DNA of 64,000 bases from Bradyrhizobium diazoefficiens (GCF_018129965.1 NZ_JAFCKW010000001.1:62001-126000); one strand, 5' to 3'; positions 20,271 through 29,209 are shown, numbered from the stretch's first letter. The notes: generated by a model from the sequence alone, not told the origin. Program-made: numbers and translations.

Positions 20271-20433
20271 TCGTCATGGCCGGGCATAGCCGTCCGAAGG
20301 ACGGCGTCGCTTCCGCTCGCCTATGTCCCGGCCATTCACGTATTACCGCGGATGCGAAAGAACGTAGATGCCCGGGCCTTCGCCTCGCCGAAGCGGCTTC
20401 GGCCGCGCAGGCGGGACAAGCCCGGGCATGACG
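20271..20433. repeat. Intergenic repeat with gccgggcat motifs
   Basis: Arms of the form catggccgggcat and cccgggcatgac bound a hairpin-rich stretch that includes ccgtccgaaggacgg and gcctcgccgaagcggcttcggc. It lies between the carboxylase stop and the activator start. I recall sequence of this kind as a common intergenic element in Bradyrhizobium; not verified. Confidence 0.55.
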
Positions 20434-20479
20434 GTGTGGATGCAGATTGCCTCAGGCGACTCGGATTGCTGCACTGCCC

Positions 20480-23400
20480 TCACCACGTATCGATGCAGGG
20501 CCGCTTCTTCTCCGTCCGCGCCCGCGGCTTCGGCACCGAACGCAAGCCGGCCATGATCCACCGCCGCGTCTCGGCGGGATCGATGACGTTGTCGATCTCG
20601 AAAACCGAGGCAATCGAGACGGCCTTGCCGTTGGCATAGAGCTCGGCGACCTTATTGCGGTAATAGGTCTCGCGCTCCTCGGGATCGGCGATCGCCTCCA
20701 TCTCCTTGCGGAAGCCGAGCCGGACATAGCCCTCGAGGCCCATGCCGCCGAACTCGCCGGTCGGCCAGGCCGCGGTGAAGAACGAGGCGTGGAAGCCTCC
20801 GCCGATCATCGACTGCGCGCCGAGGCCATAGCCCTTGCGCAGCACGATGCCAAACAGCGGCACGGTGAGGCTCGCACCGGTGACGAACATGCGGGAGACG
20901 TGGCGCACGATGGCGGTCTTCTCGGCCTCGGGCCCGACCATGAAGCCGGGCGTGTCGCAGAGCGAGACGATCGGCAGATCGAAGGCGTCGCAGAGCTGAA
21001 GGAAGCGCGCGGCCTTGTCGCCGGCGTCGGCATCGATCGCGCCGCCGAGATGGCGCGGATTGTTGGCGATCAGGCCGAACGGCTTGCCCTCGATCCGGAT
21101 CAGCGCGGTGATCATTCCGACGCCGAAGTCGCGGCGCAGTTCGAGCACGCTGTCCTTGTCCGCGACGAGGTCGATCACGCTGCGGATGTCGTAGACCCTC
21201 AGGCGGTTTTCCGGGATCGCGCGGCGAAGCAGGCGCTGGTCGGCCGCCTGCCATTCCGTCACCGCGCCCTGGAAATAGGCCAGGTACTTTTGCGCGACGC
21301 GCGTCGCCTCCTCCTCGTCCTCGACGAGGATGTCGATGACGCCGTTCGGGGACTGGAACGCAACAGGGCCGACCTCGGCCGGATGATAGACGCCGAGGCC
21401 GCCGCCCTCGATCATCGCCGGGCCGCCCATGCCGATCGAGGCATTCTTGGTGGCGATGATGACGTCGCAGCAGCCGAGCATCGCGGCGTTGCCGGCGAAG
21501 CAATAGCCGGAGACGACGCCGACGACGGGTACGAGGCCGGAGAGCCTGGCGAACTGCACGAAGGATGGGCCGTCGAGCCCGGTCATGCCGAGCCGGTCGG
21601 TATCGCCGGGCCGGCCCCCGCCGCCCTCGGCGTAGAACACCAGCGGCACGCGCCAGTCTTCCGCCAAGGTCAGCATGCGGTCGATCTTCTTGTGGTTCAT
21701 GTGGCCCTGCGTGCCCGCGAGCACGGTGTAGTCGTAGGCCACGACGACGCAGCGCCCACCTTCAGGCCCGAACTTCCCGGCATTCACGGTGGCAACGCCC
21801 ATCACGAGGCCATCAGCCGGCGTGTTCTTGATGAGATCATCGACCTTGCGGCGGCGGCGCTGCGCGGCGATGGCGAGGCTGCCATATTCCATAAACGAGC
21901 CGTCATCGACGAGCTGCGCGACGTTCTCGCGTGCGGTACGCTGGTTGGTGTTGCGGCGGCGCTCGACCGAGGCCGGCCGGTTGGCATCGAGCGTGTTGGC
22001 CTGGCGCGCGATCAGTTCGGCGAGGTCAGGACGGATGTGGTCGAGATCGACATCGGCCTCCACGGCCGACGTGTCGGCCGCGACGTCGAGCGGCTCCAGA
22101 TACAGGATCGGCTCGCCATGCATCAGCGTGACGCCGTCGCCAGCGGCGAGCTTCATGACGCGGCCGCCCTGCTCGGCCATGACCAGATGTTCCATCTTCA
22201 TGGACTCGATCACGGCCAGTTGCTGGCCGGGACGCACGATCTCGCCTTCCTTCACCTGGATGGTGACGATGGTTCCCTGCAAGGGCGCCGCGACCATCAC
22301 CGCGCCCTCGGGCGCTGCTTGCGCGATGTGCGCCTCTGTGGCGTGACCACCGCTGCGTTCGGTTGCGGCAAAATACAGCGGCTTCGCCGCGCCACCGGCG
22401 GCGTCGACGAGCTCAGCGATATTGCGATCAATGAAATCGGTCGCGATGCGATTGGTCCTGAAATCGGGATGCGCGAGCACGGCCTGGAGGAAGGCGATGT
22501 TGGTGACGACGCCGTCGATCCGGAACTCGCGCAGGGCACGCGAGGCCTTTGCGACCACGTCGTGCCAGGCTTCACCAGGCGTATGGACGATGACTTTTGC
22601 GAGCAGCGAGTCGAAGGCCGCGCTGGTCTTGTAGCCGGCATAGCCAAAGCTATCGACGCGAACGCCGGGCCCTGACGGCGGCTCGAACAATGCGAGCACC
22701 CCGCCGGTCGGATGGGTCGCGCCCGTCGCGTCCAGCGTCTCCATGTTGATGCGGAGCTGCATCGCATAGCCGCGCGGCTTCGGAATCGAACCCTGCGCGA
22801 GGCCGAGCGAGGCCAGCGTCGCGCCCGCAGCGACCGCGAGCTGGGCACGGACGAGGTCGAGGCCGAGCACCTCTTCCGTCACGGTATGCTCGACCTGGAG
22901 CCGCGGATTGGCCTCGATGAAGGCGAAACTGTCCTCGGCGGTGCCGTCGACCAAAAACTCGAACGTGCCGAGATTATCGTAGGCCGCCGCCGCAGCGAGC
23001 TGCGTCGCAGCATCGATGATCCGGCCGCGCAGGGACTCGCTCAGCGACGGGCTCGGCGCCACCTCGACCAGTTTCTGGTGCCGGCGCTGAATGGTGCATT
23101 CGCGCTCCCAGAGATGGGAGATCGCGCCATGGCGGTCGCCGATGATCTGCACCTCGATGTGGCGCGCCTGCCGGATCAGCCGCTCGGCATAGACGCCGTC
23201 GAAGCCGAACGCCGCCCTGGCCTCGGACTGGCAGCGCGCATAGGCTTCGGCGAGATCGGCGGCATTCTCCACCACGCGCATGCCGCGGCCGCCGCCGCCC
23301 GCCATCGCCTTGATCACGATCGCAGCCTTGCTGCCGAGCGACGCGAAGAACGCCGTGATCTCGTCCAGCGACGAGGGACCGCTGGTGCCGGCAATGATCG

Positions 23401-23785
23401 GCACGCCGCAGCGCTTTGCCAATTGCCGCGCCGCGACCTTGTCGCCGAACAGCTCGAGCGCGGTCACCTTCGGCCCGACGAAGGTGACGCCCGCGTCAAC
23501 GCAGGCCTTTGCGAAGGCTGCGTTCTCGCTGAGGAAACCATAGCCGGGATGCACGGCGTCGCAGCCGGCATTCTTCGCCGCCTTCACCACGGCCTGGATG
23601 TCGAGATAGGCCCGCGCACCGCGGCCGGGGATCTCGAGCGACTCGTCGGCAACACGAACATGCAGCGACAGCGCATCGTCCGCCGGATGGATCGCAACCG
23701 TCGCGATGCCGGCATCGGCCGCCGCTCGCGCGATACGGATAGCGATCTCGCCGCGATTGGCGATCAGGATTTTCTTGAACGACAT
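20480..23785 (-). CDS. Single-chain biotin-dependent acyl-CoA carboxylase (long-chain acyl-CoA carboxylase type)
   Basis: A 1,101-residue fusion carrying every activity of an acyl-CoA carboxylase. Biotin carboxylase occupies about residues 1-450 (ILIANRGEIAIRIAR, KAMAGGGGRGMRVV, EANPRLQVEHTVTEEV). The biotin carrier domain lies near 490-565, with the biotinyl Lys at about 530 in IESMKMEH. Carboxyltransferase takes up about 600-1090 (GYCFAGNAAMLGCCDVII, PFGLIANNPRHLGGAIDADAG, CDTPGFMVGPEAEKTAI). The BC-BCCP-CT order in a protein of about 1,100 residues matches the single-chain long-chain acyl-CoA carboxylase described structurally from mycobacteria, with homologues in Rhodopseudomonas (recalled). 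Substrate chain length here is inferred. It is the last gene before the repeat; its function beside the AcoR-type activator is unclear. Confidence 0.92.
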   Translation of the reverse strand: MSFKKILIANRGEIAIRIARAAADAGIATVAIHPADDALSLHVRVADESLEIPGRGARAYLDIQAVVKAAKNAGCDAVHPGYGFLSENAAFAKACVDAGVTFVGPKVTALELFGDKVAARQLAKRCGVPIIAGTSGPSSLDEITAFFASLGSKAAIVIKAMAGGGGRGMRVVENAADLAEAYARCQSEARAAFGFDGVYAERLIRQARHIEVQIIGDRHGAISHLWERECTIQRRHQKLVEVAPSPSLSESLRGRIIDAATQLAAAAAYDNLGTFEFLVDGTAEDSFAFIEANPRLQVEHTVTEEVLGLDLVRAQLAVAAGATLASLGLAQGSIPKPRGYAMQLRINMETLDATGATHPTGGVLALFEPPSGPGVRVDSFGYAGYKTSAAFDSLLAKVIVHTPGEAWHDVVAKASRALREFRIDGVVTNIAFLQAVLAHPDFRTNRIATDFIDRNIAELVDAAGGAAKPLYFAATERSGGHATEAHIAQAAPEGAVMVAAPLQGTIVTIQVKEGEIVRPGQQLAVIESMKMEHLVMAEQGGRVMKLAAGDGVTLMHGEPILYLEPLDVAADTSAVEADVDLDHIRPDLAELIARQANTLDANRPASVERRRNTNQRTARENVAQLVDDGSFMEYGSLAIAAQRRRRKVDDLIKNTPADGLVMGVATVNAGKFGPEGGRCVVVAYDYTVLAGTQGHMNHKKIDRMLTLAEDWRVPLVFYAEGGGGRPGDTDRLGMTGLDGPSFVQFARLSGLVPVVGVVSGYCFAGNAAMLGCCDVIIATKNASIGMGGPAMIEGGGLGVYHPAEVGPVAFQSPNGVIDILVEDEEEATRVAQKYLAYFQGAVTEWQAADQRLLRRAIPENRLRVYDIRSVIDLVADKDSVLELRRDFGVGMITALIRIEGKPFGLIANNPRHLGGAIDADAGDKAARFLQLCDAFDLPIVSLCDTPGFMVGPEAEKTAIVRHVSRMFVTGASLTVPLFGIVLRKGYGLGAQSMIGGGFHASFFTAAWPTGEFGGMGLEGYVRLGFRKEMEAIADPEERETYYRNKVAELYANGKAVSIASVFEIDNVIDPAETRRWIMAGLRSVPKPRARTEKKRPCIDTW

Positions 23786-23912
23786 GCAACAGTCTCCATG
23801 CCCGCGACGCCATAGGCGGGTCGGCAGGTTCGATGATCCTGCTTCTTCACTTTAGCCGCGATCGTCAAGGGCGGGGAAGCCGATCGAAACCGCGGTCCCG
23901 CGGGCCGGAATA

Positions 23913-24581
23913 TCAGTCGTCTGCGCGCCCCGTGATGAGGCGGATAATCCGCCTGACGGCAGACGGAATCGGCGCGATCACCGGCACCGCGAAAATCGGC
24001 TGCAGGTCGCGCGCGGCTTCGCCAAGCGGCCCGCCACCGATGATCACAGCCTCGGCGCCGTCCTGCGCGACGCAGGCCTCGACAGCGGCGGCAAGGGCGT
24101 CGCGGAGCCGCGCGGGATCGCGCATCAGGTCTTGCGTATCGCCCTCGGCAAAGCGCGTGCCGGTGTAACTGGATCGCAATCCCAATGCTTCAGGCAAGGC
24201 ATCGATTTTCGATTTGAGCAGCGGTGTCGTCGTCGCGACGCCGAAGCGGCGGCCGTTCTCCGCAGCTTCCAGCATCGACGACTCGCCGATGCCGGCGGCG
24301 GGCAAATTCATCGTCACCTTGATCCCGGCAAGACCGGGATCGCCGAACGCGGCGACGATGATGCCATCGCAGCGGTTCTGATGCGCCCGCGCGATCTCTT
24401 CGACTTCGGCCGCGGCGGCCTCCAGCGCATCCGCCGAGACGATCATCGACGGCGCACGCGTTGCCGTGGCGCCGACGATGTCGAAGCCGGCAGGGGCCGC
24501 GGATGTCGCGATGCCGACCATCATCGCCGTGTTCGCTTCGAGACTGTTCGGGTTGATCAGCAGGATGCGGCGGTGGGCCAT
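23913..24581 (-). CDS. Asp/Glu/hydantoin racemase-family protein lacking both catalytic Cys
   Basis: A 222-residue protein from ATG 24581, which follows the GntR gene stop by one base. The opening RRILLINPNS is the hallmark of the hydantoin/allantoin racemase branch. The two cysteines used as acid and base in that family are expected in ACFGDPGL and near GCAGM. Here these read VAAFGDPGL (about residue 77) and IGGGPLGE (about 190), so both are absent. The two Cys that remain (NRCDG, EACVAQ) are outside those motifs. It is therefore either not a racemase or a different lyase-like member. It is cotranscribed with the GntR regulator and divergent from the ABC/deacetylase remnant, which suggests a former ureide or amide uptake and breakdown locus. 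Confidence 0.8.
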   Translation of the reverse strand: MAHRRILLINPNSLEANTAMMVGIATSAAPAGFDIVGATATRAPSMIVSADALEAAAAEVEEIARAHQNRCDGIIVAAFGDPGLAGIKVTMNLPAAGIGESSMLEAAENGRRFGVATTTPLLKSKIDALPEALGLRSSYTGTRFAEGDTQDLMRDPARLRDALAAAVEACVAQDGAEAVIIGGGPLGEAARDLQPIFAVPVIAPIPSAVRRIIRLITGRADD

Positions 24582-24582
24582 G

Positions 24583-25353
24583 CTATCCGCCAGCCCGCGC
24601 ACGCGCGCCGATGTCCTTGAAGATCGCGGTGAGCTCGTCGATCTCCCCTTTGCCCTCCTCCGGCCTGATCCGCCGCTCCATGTCGTCGATGTGATGGCGC
24701 ATGGCATGGATCGCGCCGGCCTTGTCCCGGGCCAGGATCAAGGCCCCGATGTCGGGGTGCGCGTCGGGCGAGCAGTCCGGCTCGCCCGGCTGCTCGAACG
24801 TCGCGATCGCCAGCGAGGTCCGCAGCATCAGTTCGCGCGACATGTCCAGCAGCACCTGGTTGCCGGCGAGCTTGGCGACCAGGATGTGGAATTCAGCCGT
24901 GAGCGACAGCGAGGCCCAACGGTCGTTGCGGTCGTGACGCGCTTCGCGCTCCATATGCGCCTTCAACTCGGCTTTGCCGGACTTGTCCAGCCGATCGATC
25001 GCCGCGCTCACCGCGGCGGTCTCAAGCAGCCGGCGTGCAGCGAAAATGTCCTGGGCCTCCTCCCAGCTCGGCCGGTACACGAACGCACCACGGTTGGGGA
25101 TCTGCATCACGACCTTGCGCGAGGCGAGATGAACCAGCGCCTGGCGGATGTGAATCCGCGTGGTGCCGAACGCCGCCGCCAGCTTGTCCTCGCCGAGCTT
25201 GGCACCCGGCTTGAGGCGCTTCTGGCTGATCGCGGTCAAAATGCCCTGGATCACCGGATCATCGTCGTTGCTGCGGGGATCGACGACCTCCGGCTCGGAG
25301 CGTTTCGGGTCGGGACGCTTCGGCCTGCGCTTGACGGGACGGGTTCGCTTCAT
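24583..25353 (-). CDS. GntR-family regulator, FCD (FadR-like) subfamily
   Basis: A 256-residue regulator. A basic Lys/Arg/Pro-rich N-terminal extension (1-25) precedes a winged helix-turn-helix (about 35-95; ISQKRLKPGAKLGEDKLAAAFGTTRIHIRQALVHLASRKVV in outline) and an FCD ligand domain (about 105-240). The FCD metal-site histidines are visible in TAEFHILVA, DAHPDIG and AMRHHIDDM. The HTH contains IHIRQAL where most members have TPVREAL. It heads an operon with the racemase-like gene and is divergent from the sigma-54 promoter at 25508. It probably represses its own operon and perhaps the divergent transporter. Confidence 0.9.
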   Translation of the reverse strand: MKRTRPVKRRPKRPDPKRSEPEVVDPRSNDDDPVIQGILTAISQKRLKPGAKLGEDKLAAAFGTTRIHIRQALVHLASRKVVMQIPNRGAFVYRPSWEEAQDIFAARRLLETAAVSAAIDRLDKSGKAELKAHMEREARHDRNDRWASLSLTAEFHILVAKLAGNQVLLDMSRELMLRTSLAIATFEQPGEPDCSPDAHPDIGALILARDKAGAIHAMRHHIDDMERRIRPEEGKGEIDELTAIFKDIGARARAGG

Positions 25354-25394
25354 GGGTCGCTTTTACAGGATTCTGAAATGCAGCCGCAGCCCAT

Positions 25395-25462
25395 TTTTTG
25401 TACAGATCGGCCACAATAATGTTTACAAAATATGCATCAAATTGGCGCCAATTTTTGGCGCC
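25395..25462. promoter_or_regulatory. Palindrome-rich operator candidates in divergent promoter
   Basis: Between gntR and the sigma-54 promoter lie the perfect 12-bp palindrome attggcgccaat (25441-25452), followed at once by a second ggcgcc (25457-25462), and a looser pair ttttttgtaca / gtttacaaaa around 25395-25430. The local sequence is much more AT-rich than its surroundings. These are candidate sites for the GntR regulator or for a sigma-54 activator; none matches a known consensus well enough to assign. Confidence 0.4.
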
Positions 25463-25507
25463 TAAACATTACCGCAACAATACCAATGGCTTGACTTGCA
25501 GGTCGCA

Positions 25508-25524
25508 CTGGCACGACGCTTGCT
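25508..25524 (+). promoter_or_regulatory. Perfect-consensus sigma-54 promoter
   Basis: CTGGCACGACGCTTGCT fits the RpoN consensus YTGGCACGRNNNTTGCW at every fixed position, with TGGCAC at 25509-25514 and TTGC at 25520-25523. It lies 30 bases before the ATG of the ABC ATPase remnant, leaving a very short leader. The promoter survives although its gene has lost its 3' part. Confidence 0.82.
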
Positions 25525-25553
25525 GGCCCGTTCCGCGCAGGACCACACCAAGG

Positions 25554-25900
25554 ATGGAGCTGGCGTTGAGTGACGTGCGCGGACAGTCGCTGGATCTGAA
25601 GGGCATCGGCCACGTCTTCGGCGCGACGGTCGCGTTGGACGAGATCCATCTTGCGGTCGCCGCCGGAGAGCTGATCGCGCTGCTCGGACCGTCCGGCTGC
25701 GGCAAGACCACGATGCTCCAGATCATCGCGGGCTTTCTGCGCCCGTCCAGGGGCGAAGTCCGTTTCGATGGTGCGCGTGTCGAGCATATCCCCGCCAACC
25801 GCCGCCGGATCGGCATGGTGTTCCAGAACTATGCGCTGTTTCCGCATCTCACCGTCTTCGAGAACGTCGCCTACGGGCTGCGCGCGCGCAAGCGAGCCGA
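25554..25900 (+). pseudogene. ABC transporter ATPase, N-terminal fragment (deletion remnant)
   Basis: From ATG 25554 about 115 residues match a nitrate/taurine/spermidine-type importer ATPase: Walker A LLGPSGCGKTTMLQIIAGF and Q-loop IGMVFQNYALFPHLTVFENVAYGL. The match stops near residue 112 (RARKR). The signature LSGGQ, Walker B and H-loop are missing, and from there the DNA encodes the end of a different protein in another frame. The open frame itself runs on to 26327, but the translation is Arg-rich noise antisense to the chemoreceptor gene. The gene should give no working ATPase. An internal deletion is the simplest explanation. Confidence 0.85.
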
Positions 25901-26139
25901 AGGATTTTTCAAACTACGTCAGCGCGGCACTGTCGACGCTGATCGAGGAAGGCGAGCGCGGTCGCTCCGCGATGCTGTCGGTCGGGTTTCATCTGCGCAT
26001 CTGCGGCCGGCCCGCGCGCTTTCGGGCCGTGAAAGCCATTCTCAGCGAGCTTGCAGCGCTCGACCGCCACGTCTGGGTCGCGACACGTGCCGACATCGCG
26101 GCGCATTTTCGCGAGGCCGTCCGCGAAGGGCCGGACTAG
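25895..26139 (+). pseudogene. Polysaccharide deacetylase/allantoinase-like, C-terminal fragment
   Basis: In the frame ending at 26139 about 80 residues match the C-terminal end of PuuE-type polysaccharide deacetylases: EPKDFSNYVSAALSTL, then MLSVGFHLRICGRPARF, then HVWVATRADIAAHF. This is the conserved 'SVGLHxRxxGRPxR ... RVWVxxRxDIAxH' tail of the family. No start codon or N-terminal domain precedes it; the ABC ATPase fragment abuts it out of frame near 25,890-25,900. Genes of this type often accompany racemases and ABC importers in purine or ureide loci, which fits the neighbours. Confidence 0.82.
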
Positions 26140-27821
26140 GCCGCGCGTATGGTCGTCATGAAGGCGCTGACCTTCTGCTTCAGGCTCGCGCTGTCGGCCG
26201 CCAGCGAACGGGCCGCCGACAGGACCTGCGACGACGCCGCACCGGTCTCGGACGCGCCGCGCTGCACGTCGGACACGCCGGAGGAGACCTGCTGCGTACC
26301 GTGTGCCGCCTGCTGAACGTTGCGTGAGATTTCCTGGGTCGCCGTGCCCTGTTCCTCGACCGAGGCCGCGATGGCGGACGCGATCTCCGACAGGCCGGTG
26401 ATGGTGTCGCCGATCTCCTTGATGGCCGCGACCGACTCGCCGGTCGCCGTCTGCATGCCGTTGACCTGCTCGCTGATCTCGCCGGTCGCCTTGGCCGTCT
26501 GTTCGGCCAGCAGCTTGACCTCCGACGCGACCACCGCAAAGCCGCGCCCGGCATCGCCGGCGCGCGCGGCCTCGATCGTGGCGTTCAGGGCCAGGAGGTT
26601 GGTCTGCGCGGCGATCCCGTTGATCAGTGCGACGATGTCGCCGATGCTGCTCGCCGCGCGGGCGAGTTCGCTGACGCGATCGTTGGTCTTCCGGGCCTGC
26701 GCCACGGCCTCTCCCGCCATGCGCGCCGACGTCTGCACTTGACGGCTGATTTCGGTGATCGACGAACTCAGCTCTTCGGTGGCAGCCGCAACGGACTGGA
26801 CGTTGCTGGAGGCTTCGCCGGATGCCGCCGTCACCGTCCTCGCCAGTTCCTGGGAACGGTCCGCGCTCGACGTCAGAGTGTCGGCCGATGTTTCGAGATT
26901 GCCCGCGGCGCGCGACACCGTCTCGATGATCGCGCCGACCGCATGCTCGAAATCATCTGCGAGCCGATGCATGTCCTGCTTGCGTTGGTCGGCCGTGTCC
27001 GCCCGCAGCTTCTCCTGCTCGGCGCGCAGCTTCTCGCTCTCCGCCATGCGATCACGGAAATATTTCGTGGCGCGCGCCATCTGTCCGACCTCGTCGGCCT
27101 GCTCCGCTTCGGGCAGGTCGATCGACAGATCGCCGTCGGCAAGCGCCTGCATGCCGGCGCTGACGCGGCGAATGCTTCTGCTGACGGAGAAGCCGACCAG
27201 GCCAATCAGACCGATCGCGGGAAGCCCGAGCAGCGCGATGGTTCCGGCGATCTTCCAGACCATCGCCACGAAATCTGTCCAGATGTCATCGACGAAGACG
27301 CCGGTGCCGATGAAGATCTTCCATGGCGCAAAGCCCTTCACATAGGACAGCTTCACCGCGGTCTTGGGATCGTCCTGCCGCAGCGGCCAGTCGTAGGCGT
27401 AGGTGCCTTCGTTCTTCGCCCGGACGATGTCGAGCAACGCCGGGATCACGGGGACACCCTTGGCGTCCTTGATGCCCGAGACGTCCTTGCCCATCAGTTT
27501 CGGGCTTGGATGTGCAAATCCCACCTGCTCGAAGGTGTGCGCGAACAGATACTCGTCGCCGGAATAGCGCATCTTGAGCAGCGCGTCCTTGAAGCGCGCC
27601 TGCGCCTCGTCGCGGGTCATCTGGCCGGCCGCAGCCGCCGCCTCGAATTTCTCCGCAAGGCTGGTGCCCGCCTCGACCATGGCCTTCAAGGTGCTGACCC
27701 GATCCTCGTACATGCGCTGGTAGATCGACCACAGGGCGATACCCGTCACGCAGCAGAGCGCGACCGCCATCGCAAGCACGGCACTGAGAAGCTTGGTACG
27801 GATCGAGAATCGGTTGAGCAC
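26136..27821 (-). CDS. Methyl-accepting chemotaxis protein with single-Cache sensor
   Basis: About 561 residues from GTG 27821, behind GAAGAGAAG; the frame is open further upstream. TM1 is residues 10-32 ([21 protein letters not shown]). A periplasmic sCache-like domain follows at about 35-185 ([47 protein letters not shown]). TM2 is near 195-215, then come HAMP and a cytoplasmic signalling domain whose hairpin tip reads [27 protein letters not shown] in outline. sCache domains usually bind small organic acids. It is convergent with the ABC/deacetylase remnant and overlaps its end by 4 bases, in line with a deletion nearby. No che genes adjoin. Confidence 0.92.
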   Translation of the reverse strand: MLNRFSIRTKLLSAVLAMAVALCCVTGIALWSIYQRMYEDRVSTLKAMVEAGTSLAEKFEAAAAAGQMTRDEAQARFKDALLKMRYSGDEYLFAHTFEQVGFAHPSPKLMGKDVSGIKDAKGVPVIPALLDIVRAKNEGTYAYDWPLRQDDPKTAVKLSYVKGFAPWKIFIGTGVFVDDIWTDFVAMVWKIAGTIALLGLPAIGLIGLVGFSVSRSIRRVSAGMQALADGDLSIDLPEAEQADEVGQMARATKYFRDRMAESEKLRAEQEKLRADTADQRKQDMHRLADDFEHAVGAIIETVSRAAGNLETSADTLTSSADRSQELARTVTAASGEASSNVQSVAAATEELSSSITEISRQVQTSARMAGEAVAQARKTNDRVSELARAASSIGDIVALINGIAAQTNLLALNATIEAARAGDAGRGFAVVASEVKLLAEQTAKATGEISEQVNGMQTATGESVAAIKEIGDTITGLSEIASAIAASVEEQGTATQEISRNVQQAAHGTQQVSSGVSDVQRGASETGAASSQVLSAARSLAADSASLKQKVSAFMTTIRAA

Positions 27822-28051
27822 GGGACTTCTCTTCGACGACAGGATGCACACGGACGCGATCGATTTTAAGCGGCGACCCGCGGATCGCCGGACAATACAG
27901 CTCACAGTGCGTGGTCTGGTTTAAGGCGCCGTTAAGCCTGCGCGCTTCGCGGCGGAGCCGATACGAAAGTATGCCCACCCGGATCGGCGCACGCCCGTAG
28001 TTCCACGTGGATTTGCATTGGAATTGTGCAGCCGCTCGCCTGCTTCGTGAA

Positions 28052-28651
28052 TTAGCGCCCTTGCTTGTCGAGCACGAGATCGATCGTGTGCGCGGCGATC
28101 TTGCGAAGCTGCGGCTCGTCGCCGAAGGCACGTTCGAGCACGGCGAGGCCGCGCGTCACCGTGATGATGTGCAGCGCTGCAGCCGCCGGATTGCCGCCGA
28201 ATTCGCCGCGCGCGGCGCCTGCCGACAATGCATCCTGAACCAAAGCGGTGATGCGCGAGATCAGGTTCGCGAAGGCCTGACGCGCCTCCTCATCCAGCCC
28301 CTCGCCTTCGGCCGCGCCGAGCTCCATCAAGCCGCGCGTGGTCGGACATCCGCGCGGCGGCGAGCCGGTGCGGAAGTTGGTTATGGTCAGGTCGAAGAAA
28401 GCGGTGAGGCGTTTTCGCAAGCTGCCCGCACCGAGCACCTTTTGCAGGGCGAGGAGATAGTCGCCGGCGTAGCGTTCATAGGCCTGGAGGAACAGCGCTT
28501 CCTTGCTGCCGAACGCGTTGTAAAGGCTGCCGCGCTGGACACCGGCGTCGCGCGCGATGTCGGACAGCGAGGTGCCGCGCACGCCCTTGCGCCAGAACTG
28601 ATCGAACGCAATGCGCAGGACGTCGTCATGGTCGAACTCGCGCGGCCTCAC
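28052..28651 (-). CDS. TetR-family transcriptional regulator
   Basis: A 199-residue regulator starting at GTG 28651, behind AAGGAGCAGG. The HTH is near residues 10-55: VLRIAFDQFWRKGVRGTSLSDIARDAGVQRGSLYNAFGSKEALF in outline. The C-terminal ligand/dimer domain contains PRGCPTTRGLMELGA, typical of the TetR_C branch seen with oxidoreductase and tautomerase genes. An upstream in-frame ATG at 28708 falls inside the operator palindrome and is not favoured. It is divergent from the tautomerase gene and likely represses it and itself. Confidence 0.88.
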   Translation of the reverse strand: MRPREFDHDDVLRIAFDQFWRKGVRGTSLSDIARDAGVQRGSLYNAFGSKEALFLQAYERYAGDYLLALQKVLGAGSLRKRLTAFFDLTITNFRTGSPPRGCPTTRGLMELGAAEGEGLDEEARQAFANLISRITALVQDALSAGAARGEFGGNPAAAALHIITVTRGLAVLERAFGDEPQLRKIAAHTIDLVLDKQGR

Positions 28652-28672
28652 CCCTGCTCCTTGCTCCAGAGT

Positions 28673-28718
28673 ATTTGACACGACGTCAAGAAAATGCTTT
28701 CTCGACATCGTGTCAAAA
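28673..28718. promoter_or_regulatory. Operator palindrome with overlapping divergent promoters
   Basis: The arms atttgacacgacgtc (28673-28687) and gacatcgtgtcaaaa (28704-28718) are reverse complements at 13 of 15 positions. Each arm contains TTGACA facing inward, a good -35 for its own direction. A dimeric TetR binding here would block both the regulator and the tautomerase promoters. Confidence 0.75.
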
Positions 28719-28813
28719 ACCAATTGGGATTGATAGCCCGTTTCGTCAATGGCCCAACGGCCGGCGCGGCGATGCGCCCGGCCGATCGCGCCCGCATGCA
28801 GAGGGACCAGCTC

Positions 28814-29191
28814 ATGCCTCTTCTTCACATCTCGATGCGCGCCGGCAAGCCGGACGCCTACCGCCAGGCGATCCTCCACGGCCTCTACCTCGCCATGCGC
28901 GAGGCGCTGAACGTGCCTGAAGGCGACGAGTTCATGACCATCAGCGAGCTTTCGCCGGCAAACTTCCGCTGCGGCAATGCCTATGGCGTCGAGCGGAGCG
29001 ACGACGCCGTGCTGATCCAGATCACCGTGTTCGCCACGCGCACGGCGGAGCAGAAGAAGGCGCTGTACCGCCGGATCGCGGAGCTGCTCGGCGAGAACCC
29101 GGGCATCCGCCCCGAGGACGTGTTCGTGAACGTGCTCGACGCCCCCGCGGCGAACTGGTCCGTCGGCCACGGACTGGCGCAATTCGCCTGA
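28814..29191 (+). CDS. Tautomerase-superfamily protein
   Basis: A 125-residue protein from ATG 28814 (MPLLHISMRAG), with AGAGGGACC ahead; earlier in-frame starts run through the operator. Pro2 becomes the N-terminal catalytic proline after Met removal, as in 4-oxalocrotonate tautomerase relatives. The two-repeat length (about 125) matches the MIF/MSAD-like or tautomerase_3 classes, not the 62-residue 4-OT. The C-terminus RPEDVFVNVLDAPAANWSVGHG is typical. The substrate is unknown. It is probably regulated by the divergent TetR gene. Confidence 0.87.
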   Translation: MPLLHISMRAGKPDAYRQAILHGLYLAMREALNVPEGDEFMTISELSPANFRCGNAYGVERSDDAVLIQITVFATRTAEQKKALYRRIAELLGENPGIRPEDVFVNVLDAPAANWSVGHGLAQFA

Positions 29192-29209
29192 AGCCGCACC
29201 GGCCGACCA

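Noticed and set aside
20447..22675. A 742-residue plus-strand open frame
   Set aside because: It lies antisense to the acyl-CoA carboxylase, whose motifs are intact throughout. The translation has no recognisable fold.
25554..26327. An intact ABC ATPase of about 257 residues
   Set aside because: The open frame has the right length, but everything after the Q-loop lacks LSGGQ, Walker B and the H-loop, and another frame there encodes a deacetylase tail.
28651..28708. ATG 28708 as start of the TetR gene
   Set aside because: It lies inside the operator palindrome and would put the promoter within the coding region. GTG 28651 has a good ribosome-binding site and a usual family N-terminus.
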